A stretch of DNA of 64,000 nt from Cognatiluteimonas sedimenti (GCF_022808325.1 NZ_JALGCL010000001.1:1008332-1072331); one strand, 5' to 3'. Shown: positions 15,179 to 25,181, numbered from the stretch's first letter. Numbers and translations are program-made. The notes: generated by a model from the sequence alone, not told the origin.

Positions 15179-17356
15179 CTACTCCGCCGGCAGGTTCATC
15201 TCCCGCAACAGGTTCGGCGCCGGGTAGACCTTGGCCAGCAGCCAGCGCAGGTAGCGGGCGTCGACGTGGATCGCACGCTTGTAGCGCGGGTCGTACATCC
15301 AGCTGGCGCTGACCGCTTCCCAGTTGCTGTCGAAGTTGAGGCCGATCAGCCGCCCCTTCGCGTCCAGCACCGGCGAACCGGAGTTGCCGCCGGTGGTATC
15401 CAGGTTGGTCATGAAGTCGACCGTCTGCGTCTTCAGCACCGGGTCGGCGGTGCTGCCGAAATCGCCCTTCGCAATCGCCTCGCGCAGCGGCTGCGGCGCG
15501 TCGAACGGCGCCTGGCCGGTGTGCTTCTGCATGATCCCGGCCACCGTGGTCAGCGGGGTGTAGTGCACGCCGTCGCGCGGATCCAGCGAGCTGACCTTGC
15601 CGTAGCTCACGCGCAGGGTCGAGTTTGCGTCCGGGTACAAGGGCTTGCCGTTGGCCGCGCTGTAACCGGCCCAGCCGCGCATGTACGGCGGACGCAGGCG
15701 CAGCAGTTCGCCGGCACGCTGCTTGTCGACTTCTTCCTCGCGCAGCACCGCGGGCATCAGTTTCGCCGCCACCTGCATCAGCGCGTCGTCGCTGGCCAGC
15801 ACCGCGGCCGGCTCGGCTGCGAGCAGGCCCAGGCGCACGTCGGCATCGCCCAGCTTCGTCCCGGCGTAGATGCGGTCTAGCGCGGCGGTGGCCGCGGCGG
15901 CATCGTTGCCGAACACGGCGTCGAGTTCGGCAATGCGCTGGTCGGCCGGCAGTGCGCGATAGCGGCGCAGCAGCTCGGCCATGATCGCCTTCTCGACCCC
16001 GGCGTCGTAGCGGCGCTGGACCTGCTTGAGCCCGGCTTCGATCCGCACTTCGTCGCGCTGCTGGTAGCCGTTCTCGCGCTGGGCATCGGGCTTGCCGCGT
16101 TCCATCGCCAGGCGCTGCAGCCGGTAGGCGCTGCCCAGCAGCTGGGTCTGGGAACGCATCAGCCCGAACAGCGTGTCGCGGTCGCTGGTGGCATGCGACG
16201 CGGCCACCAGCGCCTGCGCGGCCTTGACGTCGGCCAGCGCGGCCTTTGCACCGGGTTGCCTGCCGAACCAGGCCAGCATCGCGGCTTCGTCGGCGGCGCG
16301 CTTGTCGACCGCATCACTGCGGCGCAGGCCGTCGAGCTCGCCCTGCGCACGCTTGAGCCCGTTCTCAAGGGAAGCCATCTGCGCGGCGTACAGCACCTGC
16401 GCTTCGGCATCGCCGTCGACGGCTTTTTCGATCGTCTCGACCAGCGCGCCATAGATGTCCACGCGCGATGGCAGCGTGTCCTGCACCTGCTCGGCGAATT
16501 CCAGCGCCATGCGGTGCCGGTAGGTGGTGCCCGGATAGCCGGCGAGCATGGCGAAATCGCCTTCCGCGACCGGATCGGTGGACACCGCCAGGTACGCCGG
16601 CGGCTGGTACGGCACGTTGTCGGCCGAGAAGGCGGCGGGCTTGCCGTCCTTGCCGACGTAGGCGCGGTAGAAGGCGAAATCGCCGCTGTGCCGCGGCCAC
16701 ATGAAGTTGTCGATCTCGTCGCCGTAGTTGCCGATCGCCTCCGGCGGCGCGTACACAAGCCGGATGTCCTGCAGCTCCAGTTGCTTGACCAGGTAGAAAT
16801 CGGTGCCGTAGTACATGTTGGCGACGCTGCAGCGATGGCCGGCGTCCTGTTCGCACTCGGCGACCGCGGCCTTGCTGGCCGCGTCCACCGCATCGTAGTA
16901 GGCACGCCCGGTCTTGCCGCGGGCATCGGCGAGGATGCGGTCGGTGATTCGGTCGAAGGCAGTGGTGACGTACACCCGCGCCGCCGGCCCTGCCGACACT
17001 TCCTGCGCCCGGGTGGCGGCATTGAACCCGTTGGCGATCAGGTTGTCCTGCGGGGTGGAATTGAGCTGGATCGCGCCCATCGCGCAATGGTGGTTGGTCA
17101 CCACCAGGCCCTGGGGGGAGACGAAGCTCGCGGTGCAGCCGCCCAGGGACACCACCGCGCTCATCGGCGGCCGGGTGAGGTCGGCCAGGCTCGCCGGGTC
17201 GCCCTGGAAACCAGCCTGTTTGAGTTGCGCGGCGATGCCCGGCAACTGCGACGGCATCCACATGCCCTCGTCGGCCTGCGCCGGGAAGCCGCTGCCGGCG
17301 GCGGCCGCGAGCACGGCCACGCCAAGGGCTTTCGACAACGTCTTCTGCTCAGTCAT
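15179..17356 (-). CDS. S46 dipeptidyl-peptidase, paralogue 1 (S1 residue Ser)
   Basis: This exported serine peptidase of 725 residues removes dipeptides from the N-terminus of peptides in the periplasm. A signal peptide ends near AQA-DEGMW. Catalytic residues are His in TNHHC (88-91), Asp near 226 in RHSGDF and Ser659 in GGNSGSP. The residue 18 positions after the Ser, which in characterised S46 enzymes sets S1 specificity (Gly in DPP7, Arg in DPP11), is Ser677. The start ATG lies within the last codons of paralogue 2 (8-nt overlap), so the two are translationally linked. It is the last gene of the tandem set and ends before a strong terminator. Confidence 0.93.
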   Translation of the reverse strand: MTEQKTLSKALGVAVLAAAAGSGFPAQADEGMWMPSQLPGIAAQLKQAGFQGDPASLADLTRPPMSAVVSLGGCTASFVSPQGLVVTNHHCAMGAIQLNSTPQDNLIANGFNAATRAQEVSAGPAARVYVTTAFDRITDRILADARGKTGRAYYDAVDAASKAAVAECEQDAGHRCSVANMYYGTDFYLVKQLELQDIRLVYAPPEAIGNYGDEIDNFMWPRHSGDFAFYRAYVGKDGKPAAFSADNVPYQPPAYLAVSTDPVAEGDFAMLAGYPGTTYRHRMALEFAEQVQDTLPSRVDIYGALVETIEKAVDGDAEAQVLYAAQMASLENGLKRAQGELDGLRRSDAVDKRAADEAAMLAWFGRQPGAKAALADVKAAQALVAASHATSDRDTLFGLMRSQTQLLGSAYRLQRLAMERGKPDAQRENGYQQRDEVRIEAGLKQVQRRYDAGVEKAIMAELLRRYRALPADQRIAELDAVFGNDAAAATAALDRIYAGTKLGDADVRLGLLAAEPAAVLASDDALMQVAAKLMPAVLREEEVDKQRAGELLRLRPPYMRGWAGYSAANGKPLYPDANSTLRVSYGKVSSLDPRDGVHYTPLTTVAGIMQKHTGQAPFDAPQPLREAIAKGDFGSTADPVLKTQTVDFMTNLDTTGGNSGSPVLDAKGRLIGLNFDSNWEAVSASWMYDPRYKRAIHVDARYLRWLLAKVYPAPNLLREMNLPAE

Positions 17357-19529
17357 GCGACAACCCCATTTCCTCGAGCAGGCGCTCGGCGTGGTCGACT
17401 TCGTCCATCACCCAGCGCATGTAGCGGGCGTCGACGTGGATCGAGCGGGTCAGCGCGGGATTGAAGATCCAGTCGGCGCTGAGGCTCTCGTAGTTGCCGT
17501 CGAACAGCAGCCCGACGAGTTCTCCCTTCGCGTTGAGCGTCGGCGATCCGGAGTTGCCCCCGGTGGTGTCGACGTCGCTGAGGAAATTGACCGGCACGTC
17601 GTCCAGCCCGGCCATCCGGTACTGCTTGCCCTTGCCCTGCGCGATCGCGTCGAGCTCGGCCCTGGGCGAAATGAACGGCTCCTCGCCGGTGGTCTTGGCG
17701 ACGATCCCCGCCAGCGTGGTGAAAGGCTTCATCTCGACGCCGTCGCGCGGCGAGTAGCCGCGCACCGTGCCGAAGGTGATGCGCAGCGAACTGTTGGCGT
17801 CCGGATACACCGGCTTGCCCTGCGACTGGTTGAAATCGATCATCGCCTGCATGTACCGCGGGCGCAGCGCGGAGATGCGGCCGGCGCGGGCCTTGTCTTC
17901 CTGCTCGAAGCGCAACAGCGCCGGCATCACCTTGACCGCGAACTGCAGCGCCGGGTCGCTCGAAGCCTCGATCGCGGCCTGGTCGGCCTTGAGCCACTGC
18001 AGCCGCTCATCGACGTTGCCGAGCCGCGAACCCGCATACAGGGCGTCGAGCTTCGCATCCAGCCCCGCGATCGCCTTGTCGCCGGCGTCGATGCCGAGCC
18101 AGGCGTCCAGTTCCGGCACGCGCTGGCCGGCGGGTACCTGCGCAACGTAGCGCTGCAGGCGCAATGCCATCAGCGCCTTGTCGACGCGCGGGTCGTAGCG
18201 CTTGTCGAGCGCGCGCAGGCCGCCCTCGATCCGCGGCGCGTCGCGGTCCTGGTAACCGGATTCGCGCTCGGCGTCGGGCTTGGCCCGTTCGATCGCATTG
18301 CGGTACAGGCGCACCGCGGTGCCCGTCAGGCCGCCGCCGACCGCGCTGCCGAACCACTGGTCGCGCTCGCGGGTCTGGTTGTCGGCCGCCAGCTCCTGCT
18401 CCAGCGCAGCCAGCGCGCGGGTCTGCGCGGCACCCTCCGCCCCACGCTTGCCCAGCCAGGCCTTCAACGCGGCTTCCTGCGCGCGCTTCATGCCCACCGG
18501 GTCCTGCATCTTGGCGAAGCCGTCGAGCTGGCCCTGGTAGAGCTTGAGGGCGTTGTTGATGCCGGCCACGGTCGAGGCGTACTTGAGTTCGGCGGCCTTG
18601 TCGCCGGCGGTGGTGCGCTCGATGGTGGCGAGGTAATCCTTGAAGTACCGCACCAGGGTCGGATAGCGCCACTGGATCGCGTCCTGGACTTCATCGGCGA
18701 GGCGATAGCGGCTGGTGGACCCCGGGTAGCCGGTGACCATCACGTAGTCCCCGGCGTGGAGCGGTTCCTGCGATACGGTCAGCCAGCTCTTGGGCTGGTA
18801 CGGCACGTTGTCCTTCGAATACGCGGCCGGCTTGCCGTCCTTGCCGACATAGGCGCGCAGGAAGCTCCAGTCGCCGGTGTGGCGCGGCCATTCGAAGTTG
18901 TCGACGTCGCCACCGAACTTGCCGATCGCTTCCGGCGGCGCGTACACCAGGCGCACGTCCTTGATCTCCAGCTGGCGGATCAGCGAGAACTGCAGGCCGC
19001 CGTTGAAGTTGTAGACATTGCAGCGCAGGCCGCCGGGCTGTTCGCATTCGGCGACCAGCGCCTTGCTGCGCGCGTCGATCGCGTCGAAGCGGGCCTTGCC
19101 GTCCATGCCGGCGTCCAGGCCTGCGTTGATCCTGGCGGTGACGTCGCTGATGTCCTGGGTGACATAGACGCGGGCGTTGGGGTCGGACGGCAACTCGTCC
19201 GCGAAGTCCTTCGCCACGAAGCCGTTGGCGAGCAGGTCGCGCTCGGGCGTGGAGTTGTACTGGATCGCGCCGTAGCCGCAGTGGTGGTTGGTCACCACCA
19301 GGCCCTGCGGCGAAACGAAACTCGCCGTGCAGCCGCCGAGGCTGATCACCGCGTCCAGCGGCTTGCCGGCGAGGTTGGACAGCGCCGCCGGATCCATCTG
19401 CAGCCCGCGCGCCTTCAGCTGCGCGGCCAGTTGCGGCATCTGGCTGGGCTGCCACATGCCTTCGTCGGCATGGGCGGCGGTGGCGGACACGGTCGCGACG
19501 ACGACCGCGGCCAGGAGACGGATACGCAT
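17349..19529 (-). CDS. S46 dipeptidyl-peptidase, paralogue 2 (S1 residue Gly, DPP7-like)
   Basis: The protein has 726 residues with a signal peptide ending at AHA-DEGMW. The catalytic pieces are TNHHCGYGA, RHTGDWSF and Ser660 in GGNSGSP. The S1 position is Gly678, as in DPP7 and the Pseudoxanthomonas enzyme DAP BII, which favour hydrophobic residues at the cleavage site. The gene is 151 bp downstream of paralogue 3, behind a 9-bp GC hairpin, so it may have its own promoter. The ATG at 19529 is preceded by a GGGGA sequence. Confidence 0.93.
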   Translation of the reverse strand: MRIRLLAAVVVATVSATAAHADEGMWQPSQMPQLAAQLKARGLQMDPAALSNLAGKPLDAVISLGGCTASFVSPQGLVVTNHHCGYGAIQYNSTPERDLLANGFVAKDFADELPSDPNARVYVTQDISDVTARINAGLDAGMDGKARFDAIDARSKALVAECEQPGGLRCNVYNFNGGLQFSLIRQLEIKDVRLVYAPPEAIGKFGGDVDNFEWPRHTGDWSFLRAYVGKDGKPAAYSKDNVPYQPKSWLTVSQEPLHAGDYVMVTGYPGSTSRYRLADEVQDAIQWRYPTLVRYFKDYLATIERTTAGDKAAELKYASTVAGINNALKLYQGQLDGFAKMQDPVGMKRAQEAALKAWLGKRGAEGAAQTRALAALEQELAADNQTRERDQWFGSAVGGGLTGTAVRLYRNAIERAKPDAERESGYQDRDAPRIEGGLRALDKRYDPRVDKALMALRLQRYVAQVPAGQRVPELDAWLGIDAGDKAIAGLDAKLDALYAGSRLGNVDERLQWLKADQAAIEASSDPALQFAVKVMPALLRFEQEDKARAGRISALRPRYMQAMIDFNQSQGKPVYPDANSSLRITFGTVRGYSPRDGVEMKPFTTLAGIVAKTTGEEPFISPRAELDAIAQGKGKQYRMAGLDDVPVNFLSDVDTTGGNSGSPTLNAKGELVGLLFDGNYESLSADWIFNPALTRSIHVDARYMRWVMDEVDHAERLLEEMGLSHD

Positions 19530-19640
19530 GGCGATTCCCCGGGGGACTGGATCAGGACGGGAACCTTAGCCACCGCGGGTTCCACGGGCAAATGCCGGAG
19601 TTCCCATTGACTTCCGCGCGGCGGGCCGCACGCGCGCGAA

Positions 19641-19662
19641 CGCCGGCCGTTTCCGGCCGGCG
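19641..19662 (-). terminator. GC hairpin after S46 paralogue 3
   Basis: CGCCGGCCG, loop TTTC, CGGCCGGCG is a perfect 9-bp stem starting about 20 bp past the stop of paralogue 3 on the minus strand. There is no T-tract, so termination may be partial, and it could set relative expression of paralogues 3 and 2. Confidence 0.6.
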
Positions 19663-19680
19663 TCGGCATCGGGCGTGCGC

Positions 19681-21837
19681 TCAGTCGAGCGCGGGCACGC
19701 CCAGTTCCTCCAGTACCTGCGGCGCCGGGATCACCTCCTGCATGATCCAGCGCATGTAGCGCGCATCCAGCGAGATCATGCGGGTCATTTCCGGGTCGAA
19801 CACCCAGTTGGAGACCACCGCTTCCCAGTTCATGTCGAACGCCAGCCCGACCAGTTCGCCGCGCGCATCCATCACCGGCGAACCGGAATTGCCGCCGGTG
19901 ATGTCCAGGTCGGAGAGGAAGTTCACCGGCACCGTGCCCAGCGCCTTGCTGGCCAGGCCGCCATAACGCTGCGCCGCGATGGCGTCGAGCAGCGGCTTGG
20001 GCGCATCGAACGGCTCCTTGCCGGTGGCCTTCGCCGCGACCTGCTCCAGGGTGGTGAACGCTGGCTGCCGGCTGCCGTCGAGCTTGGTGTAGCCCTGCAC
20101 GTTGCCGAAGGTGATCCGCAGCGAGGAGTTGGCGTCCGGATACACCGATTCCCCCTGGCTGGCCTTGTAGTCGGCCACCGCCTGCAGGTACAGCGGCCGC
20201 GCCAGCAAGGCATCGCCCTGGCGCGCCTTGTCCTGCGCCTCCATCGCGAGGATGGTCGGCGTCACCGCGACGGCGAACTGGACCGCCGGGTCGGTGCTGG
20301 CCTCGAAGGCGGCAGGGTCGGCCTTGAGCAGTGCCAGCCGCGTATCCAGGTCGCCGAGGCCGGTCCTGGCCAGCTTGTCGAGCGCAGCCTGGATCGCGGC
20401 CTCGTCGTTGCCGCCGAGCCAGGCGTCGAGGGCGGCGACATGCTGGTCGGCCGGAAGCTTCACGTACTGCCGCAGCCAGTATTCCTGCAGCTGCCGATCC
20501 ATGGCTGGCACGTAGCGCTTGTCCATCTGCCGCATCGCGCCTTCGAACCCGGGCAGGTCCCGCGCCTGGTACCCCGGTTCGCGCTGCGCGTCCGGCTTCC
20601 GGCCTTCGAGCGCCAACCGGTACAGGCCGGTGGCCGCGCCGATCACGCCGGTGCGGCGCAGCTGGCCGAATACCAGGTCGCGCTCGCGGGTGGCGCTTTC
20701 GGCCTTGTCCAGCGCCAGCAGCCGGTCGTGCGCGGCGAGCGCGGCCTTGCCGCCCTCGCCCTGCGCACGCAGCCAGGCCAGCACCTTCGCTTCCTCTTCG
20801 TGCTTGGTCCTGCTGGCGTCGATGCGCTGGAAACCGGTGAGTTGGCCGTCGTAGTTCTTGAGCACGTTCTGCCAGCCCTTGACGGTGCTGGCGTACTTGA
20901 CCTTGATGTCCTCGTCCCGGGCACCAGCGGCCTCGACCAGCGCGGTCATCTGCTCGTAGTGGCGCTTGATGGCCGGATAGGTCCACTGCGCGGTTTCGTC
21001 AAACTCGTCGGCCAGCGCATAGCGCGCGGTATAGCCCGGGTAGCCGGCGACCATGACGAAGTCGCCGATCTCCAGCGGCTGGCTCGCCATCTTCAGCCAG
21101 TGCCGCGGCTGGAACGGCACGTTGTCCTGCGCGTACGGCGAGGGCTTGCCGTCCTTGCCGACGTAGGCGCGGATGAAGGAAAAATCGCCGGTATGCCGCG
21201 GCCACATCCAGTTGTCGATCTCGCCGCCGTAGTTGCCGATGCTGCGTGGCGGCGAATACACCAGGCGCACGTCCTTGATCTCGAGGTTCTTGAACAGGCG
21301 GTAGGTGTTGCCGCCGGAAAAGCTGTAGAAGCGGCAGCGGTAGCCGGCGTCGGCTTCGCAGCCGGCGACCAGTTGCTTCTCGATCGCTTCCAGCGCGGCG
21401 GTGCGTCCGGCGGCGTCGGCCGCGGCGGCGATCGCCGCCTGCACCTGGCCGGTGACGTCCTGGATCGAATCGAGCACGTAGATGCGCGCGTTGGGCCCGG
21501 CGGACAATTCGTCGGCGCGGGTCGCGGCGTTGAAGCCGGTTTCGATCAGGTTCTCCTGCGGCGTGGAATTGAGCTGCAGGCCGCCGTAGGCGCAGTGGTG
21601 GTTGGTCACCACCAGGCCTTGCGGCGAGACGAAGCTGGCCGTGCAGCCGCCCAGCGACACCACCGCGCCCATCGGGTCCCCGGTCAGGTCGGCCAGTTGC
21701 CGTGGCGGGAGTTCCAGCCCGGCCTTCTGCAGCGCGCCGGCGATCTGCGGCAGCTGTTGCGGCACCCACATGCCTTCGCCGGCAGCGGCGCTGCCGGTGG
21801 CGAGCACGAGCGCGGCGGCAAGAACGGTATGGCGCAT
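19681..21837 (-). CDS. S46 dipeptidyl-peptidase, paralogue 3 (S1 residue Met)
   Basis: The protein has 718 residues, a signal peptide ending near AAAGEGMW, and the same fold as its two neighbours. Catalytic pieces are TNHHCAYGG, RHTGDFSF and Ser651 in ITGGNSGSP. The S1-determining position is Met669, neither the Gly of DPP7 nor the Arg of DPP11, which suggests a different preference at the cleavage site. It is the first gene of the three and has AGGAG at a good distance before the ATG. It diverges from tdh. The trio would supply dipeptides from extracellular protein digestion. Confidence 0.93.
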   Translation of the reverse strand: MRHTVLAAALVLATGSAAAGEGMWVPQQLPQIAGALQKAGLELPPRQLADLTGDPMGAVVSLGGCTASFVSPQGLVVTNHHCAYGGLQLNSTPQENLIETGFNAATRADELSAGPNARIYVLDSIQDVTGQVQAAIAAAADAAGRTAALEAIEKQLVAGCEADAGYRCRFYSFSGGNTYRLFKNLEIKDVRLVYSPPRSIGNYGGEIDNWMWPRHTGDFSFIRAYVGKDGKPSPYAQDNVPFQPRHWLKMASQPLEIGDFVMVAGYPGYTARYALADEFDETAQWTYPAIKRHYEQMTALVEAAGARDEDIKVKYASTVKGWQNVLKNYDGQLTGFQRIDASRTKHEEEAKVLAWLRAQGEGGKAALAAHDRLLALDKAESATRERDLVFGQLRRTGVIGAATGLYRLALEGRKPDAQREPGYQARDLPGFEGAMRQMDKRYVPAMDRQLQEYWLRQYVKLPADQHVAALDAWLGGNDEAAIQAALDKLARTGLGDLDTRLALLKADPAAFEASTDPAVQFAVAVTPTILAMEAQDKARQGDALLARPLYLQAVADYKASQGESVYPDANSSLRITFGNVQGYTKLDGSRQPAFTTLEQVAAKATGKEPFDAPKPLLDAIAAQRYGGLASKALGTVPVNFLSDLDITGGNSGSPVMDARGELVGLAFDMNWEAVVSNWVFDPEMTRMISLDARYMRWIMQEVIPAPQVLEELGVPALD

Positions 21838-21946
21838 GCGGCTTCTCCTGGTTGGCTTCGACGAAGTCTAGCGCGCGCGGCCGCACGGGCCGCCAGGCGC
21901 GGGCTGCGACGGCGGCGGCGCCCCATGGCCGGCATCCGCGGCGGCG

Positions 21947-21952
21947 TATAAT
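21947..21952 (+). promoter_or_regulatory. Consensus -10 element for tdh
   Basis: TATAAT is an exact -10 hexamer 61 bp before the tdh ATG. No good -35 is visible at 16-18 bp upstream (CATGGC at best), so an activator or weak sigma-70 use is possible. It is the only AT-rich patch in this gap between divergent genes. Confidence 0.6.
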
Positions 21953-22012
21953 TCAGGGCCCGATCGCCCCGCCCGCTCCTTCCGCGCGGTGGCCGCCAGA
22001 GCTGGAGATCCG

Positions 22013-23050
22013 ATGTCGCAGACGATGAAGGCGCTGGTGAAGCGCGAACCCGGCAAGGGCATCTGGATGGAGGACGTGGCGGTGCCGGCGCCCGGCGCCA
22101 ACGAAGTCCTGATCAAGCTGGAAAAAACCGCGATCTGCGGTACCGACCTGCACATCTACCTGTGGGACGAGTGGAGCCAGCGCACGATCAAGCCGGGGCT
22201 GGTGATCGGCCACGAATTCGTCGGCCGGATCGTCGAACTCGGGGCCAGCGTGACCGGCTACAAGGTCGGGCAACGCGTCTCGGCGGAAGGCCACATCGTC
22301 TGCGGCCACTGCCGCAACTGCCGCGGCGGCCGCCAGCACCTGTGCCCGAACACGGTCGGCATCGGCGTCAACCGCGACGGCGCTTTCGCCGAGTTCATCG
22401 CGATGCCCGCCAGCAACCTGTGGCCGATCCCGGACCAGGTCCCGTCGGAACTGGCCGCCTTCTTCGACCCTTACGGCAACGCCGCGCACTGCGCCCTGGA
22501 ATTCGACGTGGTCGGCGAGGACGTGCTGATCACCGGCGCCGGCCCCATCGGCATCATCGCCGCCGGCATCTGCAAGCACATCGGCGCGCGCAACGTGGTC
22601 GTCACCGACGTCAACGACTACCGCCTCAAGCTGGCCGCCGACATGGGCGCCACCCGGGTGGTCAACGTCAGCAACTCTTCGCTCAAGGACGTGATGGGCG
22701 AGCTGCACATGGAAGGCTTCGACGTCGGCCTGGAGATGAGCGGCAACCCGCGCGCGTTCAACGACATGCTCGACTGCATGTACAACGGCGGCAAGATCGC
22801 CATGCTCGGGATCATGCCCAAGGGCGCGGGCGCGGACTGGGACAAGATCATCTTCAAGGGCCTGACCCTGCACGGGATCTACGGCCGGCGGATGTACGAG
22901 ACTTGGTACAAGATGACCCAGCTGGTGCTGGGCGGCTTTCCGCTGGGCAAGGTGCTGACCCACCAGTTGCCGATCGACGAGTTCCAGCAAGGATTCGACC
23001 TGATGGAGACCGGCAAGGCCGGCAAGGTCGTGCTGAACTGGGTGAGCTGA
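22013..23050 (+). CDS. tdh: L-threonine 3-dehydrogenase
   Basis: This zinc-containing medium-chain dehydrogenase of 345 residues oxidises threonine to 2-amino-3-oxobutyrate with NAD. Catalytic zinc ligands are in [14 protein letters not shown] and related positions. The structural zinc site is the Cys cluster [21 protein letters not shown] is the cofactor loop and DVNDYR the NAD-specific acid region. It is very close to E. coli Tdh along its length. The ATG at 22013 (MSQTMKALV) has GGAG in front; the next ATG at 22025 would match the E. coli start. kbl follows, so the two enzymes turn threonine into glycine and acetyl-CoA. Confidence 0.95.
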   Translation: MSQTMKALVKREPGKGIWMEDVAVPAPGANEVLIKLEKTAICGTDLHIYLWDEWSQRTIKPGLVIGHEFVGRIVELGASVTGYKVGQRVSAEGHIVCGHCRNCRGGRQHLCPNTVGIGVNRDGAFAEFIAMPASNLWPIPDQVPSELAAFFDPYGNAAHCALEFDVVGEDVLITGAGPIGIIAAGICKHIGARNVVVTDVNDYRLKLAADMGATRVVNVSNSSLKDVMGELHMEGFDVGLEMSGNPRAFNDMLDCMYNGGKIAMLGIMPKGAGADWDKIIFKGLTLHGIYGRRMYETWYKMTQLVLGGFPLGKVLTHQLPIDEFQQGFDLMETGKAGKVVLNWVS

Positions 23051-23057
23051 CGCGTTT

Positions 23058-23116
23058 GGCAGATGCCCTATCGGCATCTGCCGCGTCTGCGAACGCCCGG
23101 CCAAGGATGGCCGGGC
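23058..23116 (+). terminator. Two hairpins between tdh and kbl
   Basis: GGCAGATGCC-CTATC-GGCATCTGCC (23058-23082) is a perfect 10-bp stem seven bases after the tdh stop. A second stem, GCCCGGCCA/TGGCCGGGC (23095-23116), follows. Neither has a clear T-tract. They may partly end or protect the tdh transcript ahead of kbl. Confidence 0.6.
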
Positions 23117-23196
23117 CGGGCGATCCGAAGCCACTGCAGCTCCGCCATGGATGTCCGCGATACGACTGGCGGCTTCCGCGGCTTCCATCCACATCC

Positions 23197-23220
23197 GTCG
23201 CGGCTGAAGCCGCTCCTACA
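23197..23220. repeat. Single REP copy directly before kbl
   Basis: GTCGCGGCTGAAGCCGCTCC followed by TACA is the same repeat as at 4274-4296, in the same orientation. It ends only 14 bp before the kbl ATG, so it occupies the region where the kbl ribosome binding site would be and leaves only AGAAG-like bases for it. Confidence 0.85.
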
Positions 23221-23234
23221 AGAAGCCGATCCCC

Positions 23235-24428
23235 ATGTCCCTGACCACCCGCTACGCCGAAACCCTCGACGAGATCCGCGACGCCGGCCTGTTCAAGTCC
23301 GAGCGCGTGATCACTTCGCCGCAGTCGGCCGAGATCGTGCTCGAGGACGGGCGCACGGTGCTGAATTTCTGCGCCAACAACTATCTCGGGCTTGCCGACC
23401 ACCCGGACGTGATCGGGGCCGCGAAGGAGGCGCTCGACACCCATGGCTTCGGCATGGCCTCGGTGCGCTTCATCTGCGGTACCCAGGACCTGCACAAGCA
23501 GCTGGAACAGACCATCTCCGCGTTCTTCGGCACCCAGGACACGATCCTCTACGCCGCCTGCTTCGACGCCAACGGCGGCCTGTTCGAGCCGCTGCTCGGC
23601 GAAAACGACGCCGTCATCTCCGATGCGCTCAACCATGCCTCGATCATCGACGGCGTGCGCCTGTGCAAGGCCAGGCGCTATCGCTACGCCAACTGCGACA
23701 TGGCCGACCTGGAGAAGCAGCTGCAGCAGGCGCGCGCCGACGGTGCCGGGACGATCCTGATCACCAGCGATGGCGTGTTCTCGATGGACGGGTTCATCGC
23801 CCCGCTCGACGAGATCACCGCCCTGGCCCGGCAGTACGACGCCCTGGTGCATATCGACGAATGCCATGCGACCGGCTTCCTGGGCGCCACCGGGCGTGGC
23901 TCGGCGGAGGTCAAGGGGGTGATGGACCGGATCGATATCTTCACCGGCACGCTGGGCAAGGCGATGGGTGGCGCACTGGGCGGCTTCACCACCGCCAGGC
24001 GCGAAGTGGTCGAACTGCTGCGCCAACGCTCGCGCCCCTACCTGTTCTCCAACTCGCTGCCGCCGCACGTGGTGGCCGCCGGCATCAAGGCCTTCGGGAT
24101 GCTGTCGTCCGCGGGCGACCTGCGCGATCGGCTCGCGGCCAATACCGCGTACTTCCGCGAGCGCATGACCGCTGCCGGCTTCGACATCAAGCCCGGCGTG
24201 CATCCGATCTGCCCGGTCATGCTGTACGACGCCCCGCTTGCGCAGGAATTCGCGCGGCGGCTGCTGGAGGAAGGCATCTACGCGATCGGCTTCTTCTTCC
24301 CGGTGGTGCCGCAGGGACAGGCGCGGATCCGCACCCAGATCTCGGCCGCGCATACGCGCGCGCACCTGGATCGCGCGATCGACGCCTTCGCCCGCATCGG
24401 ACGCGAACTCGGGGTGCTGAAGGGGTAG
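23235..24428 (+). CDS. kbl: 2-amino-3-ketobutyrate CoA ligase (glycine C-acetyltransferase)
   Basis: This PLP enzyme of 397 residues, of the alpha-oxoamine synthase family, cleaves 2-amino-3-oxobutyrate with CoA to glycine and acetyl-CoA. Visible motifs are the N-terminal [25 protein letters not shown] (the Asp and His that contact PLP) and [10 protein letters not shown] with the Schiff-base Lys near residue 243. The length equals that of E. coli Kbl. It is downstream of tdh but 184 bp away, with two hairpins and a REP between, which is longer than in a tight tdh-kbl operon. Confidence 0.95.
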   Translation: MSLTTRYAETLDEIRDAGLFKSERVITSPQSAEIVLEDGRTVLNFCANNYLGLADHPDVIGAAKEALDTHGFGMASVRFICGTQDLHKQLEQTISAFFGTQDTILYAACFDANGGLFEPLLGENDAVISDALNHASIIDGVRLCKARRYRYANCDMADLEKQLQQARADGAGTILITSDGVFSMDGFIAPLDEITALARQYDALVHIDECHATGFLGATGRGSAEVKGVMDRIDIFTGTLGKAMGGALGGFTTARREVVELLRQRSRPYLFSNSLPPHVVAAGIKAFGMLSSAGDLRDRLAANTAYFRERMTAAGFDIKPGVHPICPVMLYDAPLAQEFARRLLEEGIYAIGFFFPVVPQGQARIRTQISAAHTRAHLDRAIDAFARIGRELGVLKG

Positions 24429-24434
24429 CCCGCG

Positions 24435-25181
24435 TCACCGGCGCGACGGGCGCGCCAGCGACGCAATCTCCGGATCGGCCAACAGGCGCCAATGGCCCTT
24501 CGGCAGCGTGCCGAGCGCCAGCCCACCGATGGCGACGCGCAGCAGGCGCAGCACGCCGACGTCGAACGCCGCCAGCAAGCGCCTGATCTGCCGGTTGCGG
24601 CCTTCGTCCAGCACGATTTCCAGCCACGCGTTCCTGGTGCCAGCCCGTAGCAGCCGCACCGATTTCGCATGCAGGAGTTCGCCATCGTCGTCGAGGCCCG
24701 CGACCAGCGCGGCGAGCAGCCCGGCGTCGGGAATGGTGTCCACCTGCACGTGGTAGGTCTTGTCCGGGCCGCTGCCGGGATCGGTGACCCGTGCCGCCCA
24801 TTGCGGATCGTTGCTGAACAACAACAGCCCTTCGCTGGCCTGGTCGAGGCGACCAACCGGGGAAATCCAGGGCAGCCCCGCTCCATCGAAGCAACGGTAG
24901 ACCGTGTCGCGGCCGCGTTCGTCGCTTGCGCTGGTCACCAGCCCGCGCGGCTTGTTGAGCATCAGGCAAACGGGCGCGACCTGGGGCAGTGGCCGGCCAT
25001 CGAGCCCGACATCGGCCCTCGCCGATGTCGGAAACTCGGGATCGCGCACGATCCGGCCCGCAACCGAGACCCGGCCGGCGACGATCCAGCGCGCCGCTTC
25101 GCTGCGCGAGCAGATGCCGCGCTTGGAGAGCACCCGAGCAAGGCCATGGCGGATGGTGGCGTCGCGGGGGCGTTGCGGCAT
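24435..25181 (-). CDS. RluB/RluE/RsuA-family pseudouridine synthase
   Basis: The protein has 248 residues. An N-terminal S4 RNA-binding domain (residues 13-60, LARVLSKRGICSRSEAARW) is followed by the catalytic domain with MLNKPRGLVTS, the active Asp in GRLDQASEGLLL (near residue 110) and RNRQIRRLL near 190. It modifies a uridine in ribosomal RNA. The conserved Thr after the catalytic Asp is replaced by Ser, a mild change. Family membership is clear, but which rRNA position it modifies cannot be told from sequence alone. It ends six bases from the kbl stop, convergent. Confidence 0.88.
   Translation of the reverse strand: MPQRPRDATIRHGLARVLSKRGICSRSEAARWIVAGRVSVAGRIVRDPEFPTSARADVGLDGRPLPQVAPVCLMLNKPRGLVTSASDERGRDTVYRCFDGAGLPWISPVGRLDQASEGLLLFSNDPQWAARVTDPGSGPDKTYHVQVDTIPDAGLLAALVAGLDDDGELLHAKSVRLLRAGTRNAWLEIVLDEGRNRQIRRLLAAFDVGVLRLLRVAIGGLALGTLPKGHWRLLADPEIASLARPSRR

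Noticed and set aside
16914..19610. Plus-strand open frame of about 900 codons across the S46 genes
   Set aside because: It lies antisense to two clear peptidase genes, and similar antisense frames occur opposite the other copies, as expected from codon bias.
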